From positions 1,798,001 through 1,862,000 of the forward strand of contig NC_020185.1 of NCBI RefSeq assembly GCF_000315915.1: a stretch of DNA of 64,000 nt. The letters run 5' to 3'. The position numbers and the translations under genes were made by a program. Below the pieces are notes generated by a model that was not told where the DNA came from, ran no database searches, and worked only from the letters and a program-made list of their open reading frames with translations. Positions 19,621-26,416 of this stretch are shown piece by piece. The DNA comes from Henningerozyma blattae CBS 6284 (Eukaryota > Ascomycota > Saccharomycetes > Saccharomycetales > Saccharomycetaceae). Each line of letters begins with the position of its first letter. The first letter of the stretch is position 1.

Positions 19621-19690
19621 CTAGCGATAAGGCAGAGGCAGAGAGGCAGAGAGGAAGAGAGGCAGAGAGGAAGAGAAGCACAGAAGCACA
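19621..19690. repeat. Imperfect GAGGCAGA / GAGGAAGA tandem
   Basis: Purine-rich 8-bp-type units (GAGGCAGA, GAGGAAGA) passing into AAGCACAG copies, in the PRB1-RNQ1 interval. Confidence 0.7.
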
Positions 19691-19750
19691 GTCAGGCGAT
19701 TACAAAGCGATAAGCTGTGGGATTGGCGGTGTAGCGCACAGAAAGCCGAC

Positions 19751-19762
19751 AGCCGGCCGGCT
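19751..19762. repeat. 12-bp perfect palindrome AGCCGGCCGGCT
   Basis: A GC-only-core palindrome that stands out in an otherwise AT-rich genome. It lies directly before the 8-bp array. Function unknown. Confidence 0.6.
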
Positions 19763-19770
19763 AGAAAGCA

Positions 19771-19860
19771 ATACGTAGATACGTAGATACGTAGATACGT
19801 AGATACGTAGATACATAGATACATAGATGCATAAATGCATAGTGGGTGCATAGTGGGTGC
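19771..19860. repeat. 8-bp tandem array (ATACGTAG)n with degenerate end
   Basis: Five ATACGTAG units, then ATACATAG twice, ATGCATAA, ATGCATAG and a doubled TGGGTGCA-type unit. The array grades outward in divergence and ends 12 bp from the RNQ1 stop codon, at the point where the neighbours switch from YEL/YOR-type to YCL-type genes. Confidence 0.85.
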
Positions 19861-19872
19861 ACACAGACAGCC

Positions 19873-20595
19873 TCACTGGAAGTTGCCGGAAAACCCAAAA
19901 CGCTCGCCGTCAGAACCCTCGTTGCGGCCCTCGTTCTCGCGTCTGTCGCCGTTCTCGCGTCTGTTCTGGGATTGGCCACCACCTAGGTAAGAAGCAGCTG
20001 CAGATGCAATGGCACCCATCATGCCTCCTTGAGAAGAAGCTTGCGAAGAGTTGTTGTTTTGGACACTGTTGTTTTGAGACGCAGCAGCCATGTGTTGTTG
20101 GGCCATGGACGCCAAAGCAGCAAATGGCGATGGCGATGGCGATGGCGAATGGCCTTGTGACGACGAGCCGCTTTCCATGTAGGCCTTGGCCATGGCGGCA
20201 AGACCGCCCATGCTGCTGCCGCTGCCGCTGCCGTTGCTGCTGCCGCCAAGAGCACCGGCAAGACTGCCCAGGTTGCTCAAATTACCTTGTTTCACAGCCA
20301 TGGCCAACAGCGCCAACTTGCCCATCTGTGCAGAGCTGGACCCTCCAGAACCAGACAACAACTGGGCGGCAATACTGCCCATGCCACCCATGCCACGGTC
20401 TCCATCACCATCCTCGTTCTCACCACCACTGCTCATGAAGGATTTGGCAATGTTGGCAATGGCATCATCGATGCCGCTGGCTTCGTTTTCAGATGGGTTG
20501 CTACGAACAGCATGTGCCAATTGGCTAACAGCCTCTTCGGCACGGCCGTCGGCCCAGTGTTGTTCAGCTTCAGCAAGGTATTCACTAGCAGACAT
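19873..20595 (-). CDS. RNQ1: Rnq1 orthologue with a very short Q/N region
   Basis: 240 residues from the ATG at 20593-20595; S. cerevisiae Rnq1 is 405. Rnq1 is the [PIN+] prion protein and a Sis1 (Hsp40) client. The N-terminus MSASEYLAEAEQHWADGRAE aligns with yeast MDTDKLISEAESHFSQGNHA, followed by AVSQLAHAVRSNP and the Sis1-binding-type block MGKLALLAMAVKQG. Further matches are GGLAAMAKAYMESG, FAALASMAQQHMAA, AIASAAASYLGGGQSQ and the C-terminal FSGNFQ. The long Gln/Asn prion repeats are missing; only short stretches such as SQNNSVQNNNSSQ remain, and the tail is charged (Arg/Glu/Asn). The frame stays open 113 codons upstream, but a TATA-like box lies inside that part. BIK1 is divergently placed, as in S. 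cerevisiae. Confidence 0.88.
   Translation of the reverse strand: MSASEYLAEAEQHWADGRAEEAVSQLAHAVRSNPSENEASGIDDAIANIAKSFMSSGGENEDGDGDRGMGGMGSIAAQLLSGSGGSSSAQMGKLALLAMAVKQGNLSNLGSLAGALGGSSNGSGSGSSMGGLAAMAKAYMESGSSSQGHSPSPSPSPFAALASMAQQHMAAASQNNSVQNNNSSQASSQGGMMGAIASAAASYLGGGQSQNRRENGDRRENEGRNEGSDGERFGFSGNFQ
20125..20148. repeat. In-frame GGCGAT hexanucleotide run in RNQ1
   Basis: Four near-perfect GGCGAT units encode Ser-Pro dipeptides on the minus strand. It is the same hexamer as the PRB1 array 1 kb away, in the opposite orientation relative to the coding strand. Confidence 0.85.
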
Positions 20596-20670
20596 ATTCG
20601 AGGTGAGGGGTCTTTTGAAAGTGGGGTCTTTTTCTGTGGGGCGAGAATGCTGGAAGCATGTGGTTGTTGC

Positions 20671-20680
20671 TTTTATATAC
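20671..20680 (-). promoter_or_regulatory. TATA box of RNQ1
   Basis: The minus strand reads GTATATAAAA, 76 bp upstream of the RNQ1 ATG. This supports the start at 20595 rather than the longer open frame. Confidence 0.55.
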
Positions 20681-20682
20681 GG

Positions 20683-20727
20683 CGAAGCGAAGCGAAGCGA
20701 AAGCGAAGCGAAAGCGAAGCGAAAGAC
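20683..20727. repeat. GCGAA / AGCGAA tandem upstream of RNQ1
   Basis: Repeated GCGAA units with an extra A inserted regularly (11-bp super-unit GCGAAGCGAAA). All GAA blocks face the same way, so it is not a canonical inverted heat-shock element. Confidence 0.8.
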
Positions 20728-20751
20728 AGTCGACGCGTCCAGGCACGGCCG

Positions 20752-20787
20752 ATCACAGGGCTCACAGGGCTCACAGGGATCACAGGG
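20752..20787. repeat. 9-bp CTCACAGGG tandem, four units
   Basis: Units ATCACAGGG, CTCACAGGG, CTCACAGGG, ATCACAGGG in direct orientation upstream of RNQ1. Confidence 0.85.
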
Positions 20788-20940
20788 TTTTGTTGAAAAA
20801 GGAAAGAGGGGAAGTGCGGAGCAAGCAAACTTTCCTTTTTCCTGTCGCCGTGCCTGCCATCCCAGATCTGAAACAAGCATATCAGTTGCAATGCAAGATC
20901 TGGCACGGTGCAACCGTATCGGAACCACAGACATTGCTTT

Positions 20941-21000
20941 TCACATTGCTTTATTGCTTCTCACATTGCTTTATTGCTTTTCACATCGCTTTATTGCTTT
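20941..21000. repeat. 20-bp tandem repeat, three copies
   Basis: Three contiguous copies of CACATTGCTTTATTGCTTTT, with single mismatches in the first (CTTCT) and third (CACATCG). Confidence 0.93.
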
Positions 21001-21331
21001 TAAAATAAAGACTGGCGGGAACCAAAAAAAATATGTGACAGTTGCCACACTATATCGATGTCGGCGGCTATTTTTGACAATAATTAAGGCCCGCAATTCA
21101 ATTGGTGTTGGTCCCATTGGTTCACTACAATTATTCCTAGAGCTAAAGCGGAATTCAGATATCTTAAAACTGACCAGCCATCGAACTGTTCAGAATATTG
21201 TTGCTCATAGTTTAATTCTTAGTAATCTGTTTGAATAATTATTATCTTATTAGTATAAAAGATCTCCTTGCTTCTTTCGAAAGGGAATATATAATTATTA
21301 CAGGATATACAATGAACAGTTATAAACGTTT

Positions 21332-21474
21332 GGCAAGTTTTCGTGGCAAGTTTTCGTGGCAAGTTTTCGTGGCAAGTTTTCGTGGCAAGTTTTCGTGGCA
21401 AGTTTTCGTGGCAAGTTTTCGTGGCAAGTTTTCGTGGCAAGTTTTCGTGGCAAGTTTTCGTGGCAAGTTTTCAT
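21332..21474. repeat. 13-bp minisatellite, 11 copies
   Basis: Eleven contiguous units of GGCAAGTTTTCGT. Units 1-10 are identical and unit 11 ends CAT instead of CGT. Because 13 is not a multiple of 3, all three frames are used in turn and open frames through it give a 13-residue peptide repeat; I read this as a by-product, not a gene. Confidence 0.97.
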
Positions 21475-21589
21475 ACTAGTTATTTTATTATAAATGGAGT
21501 TCTGATTGGTCTTAGCGCTCGAATAAAACGTCTGGACAAGACAACTTCTAAACTTGGCAACAACTTTACCCCTTCGTCCATTTTACCAC

Positions 21590-21840
21590 ATTTTTAACTA
21601 GATGAACACCACAGGTTACCACCCTGACACCATATTGCTACTCTATATTTCTCTCCTCCTTGAACAAGCATGTGAGCCATTGGGAATGACCTGTTTTCTG
21701 TTGTAGTTGCCACTAGTGTAAGTAATGTTTTAGATTTACCTGCCAAATGTGTTCCATCTAAGAATATCAAGTAACGAACCTATTCCACTCAAATTATTTT
21801 CCGTAAGCCCTAATCTGTTTAAAGCTGCCTTGGATAAAAA
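21590..21840 (-). pseudogene. Relic of a Mutator-like (MULE) transposase
   Basis: On the minus strand, 21779 down to about 21595 translates as VRYLIFLDGTHLAGKSKTLL, then LVATTTENRSFPMAHMLVQG and GEKYRVAIWC, ending at a stop. This matches the MULE transposase core, in which a strand leads to DGTHL-x-GK, a TLL-A-x-D/T-xxN-x-x-x-P-A segment and a -V-x-G-E stretch; the Asp of DGTHL is the first DDE residue. Just upstream, another frame reads SKAALNRLGLTENNLSGIGS, separated by a frameshift and a stop. The rest of the transposase is gone and I found no terminal inverted repeats. It lies in the RNQ1-BIK1 intergenic region. Confidence 0.6.
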
Positions 21841-22080
21841 AAACAGCATATAGCATTATTTGATAGCCAACATATTTTTAAAGTAGAGCCAATTTGAACC
21901 TCTATGAGTCTAAAAATCCGGCTAGCCGCCGAGGCCACTATTTGTTATTTTCGCGCCTACTAAAACCCGTACATTCGGCTTTCCGATCATGTCCCCATTG
22001 GGACACGTTATGCTTCGTGATCTGGAAATTTTTTTTCCTGCTCTTACAGGTTGTCAAGTCTCACATACCACCAAGCTCAG

Positions 22081-22088
22081 TCACGTGA
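22081..22088. promoter_or_regulatory. Cbf1-type site TCACGTGA upstream of BIK1
   Basis: A palindromic E-box TCACGTGA 170 bp before the BIK1 ATG, with a second related motif (CATGTGAC) about 15 bp downstream. It resembles a Cbf1 site. I found no matching CDEII/CDEIII, so it is not taken as a centromere. Confidence 0.5.
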
Positions 22089-22256
22089 TGCACACACATC
22101 ATGTGACCAGAGTTTGCTGCTCCTCCGCCGCTTATCTCGGGCCCGTCTTGCCACTTTCTTTCTACACACTTTCGCCTCCACACAACCGCCAACGCCTTCC
22201 GCCAACGCCTTCCGCCATCACCATACACTCTTCCTCTCTCTCTCTCCCCCCCCAGG

Positions 22257-23219
22257 ATGCAGACGCCCCCCCAGCACTCTCATCTGCTCGGCACACCAAT
22301 TACGCTGCCGACTATCGGTCACGCCACCATCAAATACGTCGGCCCTGTAGCTGCCAAGAATGGTCTCTTTGTGGGTTTAGACTTGTTGGGCCCAGCTGCT
22401 CGTAACGGCCGTAACGATGGCTCGTATAACGGTACTCGATACTTCACAACCGCCCAACCTTCTTCGGGTCTATTTCTCCAGTATGCAAGAGTAGCGCCTC
22501 ACTTGCCGCCGAGAGAGAATGTATTGTCTAGAGACAATGCAATAGACCCCACAGTTGTAATAGACGCCACCCTTCTAAAAGAATCCACCCTTCTAAAAGA
22601 CCCCACACCTTCAAACCACACAGTGCCGTTTACTCCTGTAGAATCTGTGGCCACTCTTCAAGCCACCATTACTAAACAACAACAACAGATTGCCAAATAT
22701 AAATCTTTATTGGATGATCAACGTATTGTCCTTGAAGATCTGAAACCTATTATAGATAACTATGAAACCACTGTACAATCATTAAACGAATCGCTGGCTT
22801 CCAAAGATCGAGAAATTGCAAGCTTGAATTCTAAATTATCTCATTTTGAAACTGAACATGAACAATTACTTGCTGTGGTACAACAATTGCATCAACAGAC
22901 CAAATCTGACAAGAATTCACAATTCCAAAAAGATCGAGAACAATGGGAAAAGGAAAAACAAGATTGGGCAAGAGAAAAAGAACAATTACAATTGCAATTG
23001 CAGTCGCAGTCGCAGTCGCAATCGCAGTCACAACCCCAATCACAACCCCAATCTCAACCCCAATCTCAACCCCAATCTCAACCCCAATCTCAACCCCCAT
23101 TGCATTTTGAAGAAGCTCCAGGAAGACGATCATGGTGCGGTATCTGTGAAAAAGAAGGCCATAGTTCGGCTGATTGTCCCGTAGAATTACCCTTGGGTAA
23201 TAACATAGAAATGTATTAG
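22257..23219 (+). CDS. BIK1: Bik1, CLIP-170-type microtubule plus-end protein
   Basis: 320 residues (S. cerevisiae 440). Bik1 tracks microtubule plus ends and works with Kip2, Pac1 and dynein in spindle positioning. CAP-Gly domain at about 18-80 (IKYVGPVAAKNGLFVGLDLL; GRNDGSYNGTRYF in place of the usual GKNDGS). Coiled coil at about 130-240, where KYKSLLDDQRIVLEDLKPII and EHEQLLAVVQQLHQQ match the yeast protein. Then a (Gln-Ser)/(Gln-Ser-Gln-Pro) run at about 245-285, and a C-terminal zinc knuckle C-x2-C-x4-H-x4-C (WCGICEKEGHSSADCPVEL). The last residues EMY end in an aromatic like EEY/F tails. Divergent from RNQ1, as in S. cerevisiae. The 5' half is GC-rich and the 3' half AT-rich. Confidence 0.95.
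   Translation: MQTPPQHSHLLGTPITLPTIGHATIKYVGPVAAKNGLFVGLDLLGPAARNGRNDGSYNGTRYFTTAQPSSGLFLQYARVAPHLPPRENVLSRDNAIDPTVVIDATLLKESTLLKDPTPSNHTVPFTPVESVATLQATITKQQQQIAKYKSLLDDQRIVLEDLKPIIDNYETTVQSLNESLASKDREIASLNSKLSHFETEHEQLLAVVQQLHQQTKSDKNSQFQKDREQWEKEKQDWAREKEQLQLQLQSQSQSQSQSQPQSQPQSQPQSQPQSQPQSQPPLHFEEAPGRRSWCGICEKEGHSSADCPVELPLGNNIEMY
23003..23098. repeat. In-frame CAGTCG and CCCCAATCTCAA arrays in BIK1
   Basis: A CAGTCG hexamer run (Gln-Ser) passes into 12-bp units CCCCAATCTCAA (Pro-Gln-Ser-Gln) repeated about five times. Confidence 0.9.
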
Positions 23220-23261
23220 TCTTATATAACAATTATATATATTATACTCCACCCTCCCCAC

Positions 23262-24038
23262 CTATAACTTCCCTCCAGGCGTAGGATCCATATCATTTAT
23301 ATCCAACTCTTCAAAATCTCCTCGCCGTCTTAACATTATCGCTGGATGTAACCCTCTTTGCCTTAGATTCTTAAAGATTACCACCGGTCTTTCATCCAAT
23401 TCCAAGATCCTTTCTTGGTCACCATAACAAATAACTAATACATATTGTTTCCAATCTTGATCGTTTAATTTATATCTTTTCATTGCGCTACGTAATATTC
23501 TCTCACACGAATCATCTTTCGATGCTCGAAGATGTTTCAACGGTTCATTCATACTAGGTGTACTTTCTTTAACAAGATTCTCCTTCGAGGGATGATCCAT
23601 TTCTGTGGGCGACGGTGTGTTACTGATAGCTCCACTATTGGCTCCTGTTCCTGTTCCTACTCCTACTCCTGCTGCTACAGTCCCTGCTCCAGTGGTAACC
23701 CCTGCACTCTTGGATAATTCCAATACATCAAGCCGTAATCGACTATATTGTGACTGATAATCTATCAATTTTTGATTCACACAATTATAAAGATTCTTTA
23801 ACGCAGCAACAATCTCTTTCCTCTCACCTTCACCTCCATCATCCACCAACTGGTTGAGATTCATCTTCAACATCACAGCTTTCTTCTTATCACCTCCACA
23901 TATCTCTTTACAATCATTCATCTCCAATTCTTTTAACAGGCTTCCATCTATCCCATGTTCTAAAAATTTATCTCCTAATTCGAACTTATCGGCCCAGATA
24001 CTAGTTTCTTCAATACTCCAATTTTCATAATCCATCAT
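23262..24038 (-). CDS. STE50: Ste50, MAPK-pathway adaptor
   Basis: 258 residues (S. cerevisiae 346). Ste50 binds the MAPKKK Ste11 through its SAM domain and Cdc42/Opy2 through its RA domain in the mating, filamentation and HOG pathways. SAM domain at about 5-65 (WSIEETSIWADKFELGDKFL; LKELEMNDCKEICGGDKKKA), then ALKNLYNCVNQKLIDYQSQYSRLRLDVLEL, all matching the yeast protein. RA domain at about 165-242 (HLRASKDDSCERILRSAMKR; DWKQYVLVICYGDQERILEL; GLHPAIMLRRRGDFEEL), ending TPGGKL. The linker (about 112-164) is far shorter than in S. cerevisiae and contains a Gly/Val/Thr dipeptide run. Tail-to-tail with BIK1, with 42 bp between stops; HIS4 and RRP7, which separate them in S. cerevisiae, are absent. 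Confidence 0.95.
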   Translation of the reverse strand: MMDYENWSIEETSIWADKFELGDKFLEHGIDGSLLKELEMNDCKEICGGDKKKAVMLKMNLNQLVDDGGEGERKEIVAALKNLYNCVNQKLIDYQSQYSRLRLDVLELSKSAGVTTGAGTVAAGVGVGTGTGANSGAISNTPSPTEMDHPSKENLVKESTPSMNEPLKHLRASKDDSCERILRSAMKRYKLNDQDWKQYVLVICYGDQERILELDERPVVIFKNLRQRGLHPAIMLRRRGDFEELDINDMDPTPGGKL

Positions 24039-24279
24039 TCTGTACTAGCATATTAGCTTATATAATCTCCCCAACACTTTTATATAATTCCTTCTATATA
24101 TAGTATTCACCCACCACCTCTTGTAAGTAGACTTTAAACACAATTCGATATCACATGATCCCGAAAATTTATTCGCACCTGTTAATAACAAATTAAAAAA
24201 AAAAAAAAAAAAAAAATTAAAAAAGAAATAATACAAAATTATACAATATACACAGGATTAGTAAATAAAGCATGCTCTT

Positions 24280-24516
24280 TCATACCCTCTCTTTCCAAAT
24301 ATCATCTACAGATCCACCTCGTTGACTATTCATTTCTAGTTGTTCACGGTGCCATTCTTCAACCAATTTCAAATCTTTCCCCTTACTTAAACAAAATTGA
24401 TACTTGGTGAAAAACCGACTACAACTATCAAATTCTCCTGTACGATAATAATGACGGAACTGACCTCCAGTAGATAAACAGCCTACTAATTCATCAAATA
24501 CTTGAGTACAATTCAT
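24280..24516 (-). CDS. EMI1: Emi1-like small Cys-motif protein
   Basis: 78 residues; S. cerevisiae Emi1 is 187. Emi1 (DUF3128 family) is needed for early meiotic gene induction and sporulation. The body FDELVGCLSTGGQFRHYYRTG, DSCSRFFTKYQFCLSKGKDL and EWHREQLEMNSQRGG with SVDDIWKERV fits the family core with its spaced Cys residues. Only the core is present. In S. cerevisiae EMI1 sits next to GRX2 on chrIV, the sister of the chrIII region with MXR2 and GRX1; here it lies beside MXR2, as expected for an ancestral order. It shares a 200-bp divergent promoter with MXR2. Confidence 0.8.
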   Translation of the reverse strand: MNCTQVFDELVGCLSTGGQFRHYYRTGEFDSCSRFFTKYQFCLSKGKDLKLVEEWHREQLEMNSQRGGSVDDIWKERV

Positions 24517-24659
24517 CTTGATTTGCCACTTATTTCTACCACGTTTTTAATTTCACTTTCGTTATCGTTTTCGCTTTCGGTCTCGGAGTTTATATAAGTG
24601 AAGTTAATTAAAATTGTTGAATTTTTATATTTGTACATATTATCTACCAGTTGTTAAAC

Positions 24660-24687
24660 CCCCCCCCCCCCCCCCCCCCTCCCCCCA
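24660..24687. repeat. Poly-C tract in the MXR2 leader
   Basis: Twenty consecutive C residues, one T, then six more C, ending about 30 bp before the MXR2 ATG. Such a C run is rare in an AT-rich genome. Confidence 0.9.
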
Positions 24688-24716
24688 CCCTACCCCTAAA
24701 ATCTAAACACTTCAAA

Positions 24717-25166
24717 ATGGATATGTCAAAAAATAACAGCTCTGCCACCATCAATAATATGGTAAAGTGGAATCCAAATTTAAAACCAGAACAATTAAAA
24801 GTACTAAAAGATGGAGCTACAGAACCACCAAACTCTGGTAAGTATTTAAATAATACAAAACCAGGTACTTATTATTGTGCAAATTGTGAAGCTCCTTTGT
24901 ATTCAAGTAATGCTAAATTTAATGCTGGATGTGGTTGGCCTTCATTTTATGAAGAAATCCAATCTGGTTCAGTAATGCTAGTCCAAGATGAATCCCTAGG
25001 TATGGAAAGAACTGAAGCTCTTTGTGGCGGATGTGGTGGCCACCTAGGTCACGTCTTTGCAGAAGAAGGCTGGACAAAACGATTGGGAATTCCAAAGGAT
25101 GTTAGACACTGTATTAATAGTTTATCTTTGAATTTCCATGAATCAACTCCTTCTTCCAAAGAATGA
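24717..25166 (+). CDS. MXR2: Methionine-R-sulfoxide reductase Mxr2
   Basis: 149 residues from the ATG at 24717 (S. cerevisiae 168). MsrB enzymes reduce methionine-R-sulfoxide with thioredoxin. Zinc-binding pairs C-x2-C at CANCEAPLYSS and CGGCGGHLGHVF, the CGWPSFYEE block, and catalytic Cys in RHCINS near the end. The Mxr2 core from VKWNP to the C-terminus aligns throughout. The yeast protein begins with a basic mitochondrial presequence; here the N-terminus is MDMSKNNSSATINN, with no such signal and no upstream ATG in frame, so a cytosolic location is likely. Divergent from EMI1. Confidence 0.92.
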   Translation: MDMSKNNSSATINNMVKWNPNLKPEQLKVLKDGATEPPNSGKYLNNTKPGTYYCANCEAPLYSSNAKFNAGCGWPSFYEEIQSGSVMLVQDESLGMERTEALCGGCGGHLGHVFAEEGWTKRLGIPKDVRHCINSLSLNFHESTPSSKE

Positions 25167-25703
25167 ATATTCTTTTGTGCTCTTATCTTAACACTGTGCT
25201 AAACCCCATGCAATAATGGTTTTACCTTAAACAATCTTACGCTTTTTCCAAAAATTTCTTATACTGCTCATCTTGTTTCTTTGCTTTTTTTTGCTTTTCA
25301 CTTTCTCTCCATCCTCCTCTTCGAATGTGTATTACTATATCAAACTTGTATAGAAGTTTTACCTTATAATCCCCCTAAGTTTATATATTTTTTGTGGAAC
25401 CTTTTTTTTTCTTACTGTGAAGGAAAAAAATATATATACATATTCCATAACAACTATAAAAGACCCTTATTTCAATTTTTTTTTTTTTTTTTTAGAGAGT
25501 CAACATCAACATTATTATTTCATCTTAATATATATTTATCTTATTCTAAATAAAACGAATTAAATTAAACATTAGTAAACTAATTAAAATTAATTAAAAC
25601 TATAAATATGACAGATAATACAACTTCCATTCATCATCATGGTTCAATTAAATTAATTATAACAAACTTTGCAAAAATAAAAAAAAGACAAACTTAAATT
25701 AAA
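25167..25703. other. Intergenic after MXR2, with a 29-codon upstream frame
   Basis: AT-rich, with long T runs. A short ATG frame at 25609-25698 (MTDNTTSIHHHGSIKLIITN...) stops 5 bp before the next ATG at 25704. It could be an upstream ORF of the small gene that follows, or chance. Confidence 0.35.
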
Positions 25704-26003
25704 ATGCATCTTCATGAATTGACAGAAATTGCAACAGAAATGATTGATAAAATATATTTTATAGAAAACCATAAAGTCACTTCGAAAAAATTACAACTTG
25801 AAAAAGTTGAAGAATCTCAAATAAAACCAGTGAGAAAATATCCAAGTCTGACCATGGACCAATATTCTAAATTAAGTAGCCATCAACAAGACGAATATTT
25901 AGAATATTGGTCCATTCAAAATAATATTCAAACTCAGAAAAATATCATTGATAAAATAGGTGGTGATGAAATTGTTCTTAATGAAATTAAAAAAAATTGG
26001 TAA
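25704..26003 (+). CDS. Hypothetical 99-residue protein
   Basis: I do not recognise this protein. It begins with MHLHELTEIATEMIDKIYFI, is hydrophilic and helical, and contains YPSLTMDQYSKLSSHQQDEYLEYW with a C-terminal DEIVLNEIKKNW. Composition looks like genuine protein rather than a shadow: mixed charged residues, no low-complexity run, and no overlapping gene on either strand. It lies between MXR2 and LSB5, where S. cerevisiae has nothing. It may be lineage-specific or a remnant of a longer gene. Confidence 0.4.
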   Translation: MHLHELTEIATEMIDKIYFIENHKVTSKKLQLEKVEESQIKPVRKYPSLTMDQYSKLSSHQQDEYLEYWSIQNNIQTQKNIIDKIGGDEIVLNEIKKNW

Positions 26004-26416
26004 TTAGAAATTTAGAATTACCAAAAATTCTATATTATAAAAAAGCCCATCATTACAATAACAAAAAATTGTTTGATAAACAAAATATGTTTCATTATAA
26101 GAAAAATTAAACATTTACCCTTTTTTTTTTTTTTTTTTTTATTTTTTTTAATTTTTTAATTTTTTACAAAAAAAGATTTTTATCGATGCCCTTTTTATGA
26201 TGTTATATTATATCCAGTATTATTTCTTTCTTGTTTTATTTAATATTCTTTAGTACTTGATGACTTTTCGTTTTACACGTTTAAATAATTGTTTTTTTTT
26301 TTTTTTGTGTAAGTTTTTGTAATAATTAATATATTTTGTGACGCCTTTTTTAAAATGAAATGGAACAAAGCAATATAAGTTATTTACATACTATATAAAC
26401 TTAAATATTATGGATA
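26004..26416. other. Intergenic, 3' ends of the small gene and LSB5
   Basis: Convergent tail region with T20-type and T15-type homopolymers (near 26119 and 26290). Nothing else seen. Confidence 0.5.

Noticed and set aside
20683..20727. Heat-shock element from GAA repeats upstream of RNQ1
   Set aside because: All GAA units face the same way; an HSE needs alternating nGAAn/nTTCn units.
20596..20934. 113-codon N-terminal extension of RNQ1
   Set aside because: The peptide is Cys/Pro/Arg/Phe-rich from repeated DNA, and a TATA-like box lies inside it; the Rnq1 homology starts exactly at the ATG at 20595.
21231..21597. Open frames through the 13-bp minisatellite giving a 13-residue peptide repeat
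   Set aside because: A repeat of 13 bp without a stop is open in every frame; there is no flanking coding signal.
21957..22256. Possible intron in BIK1 (pyrimidine tract plus CAG before the ATG, TACTAAA upstream)
   Set aside because: TACTAAA is not TACTAAC, no fitting GTATGT and exon 1 were seen, and the CAP-Gly domain is complete without it.
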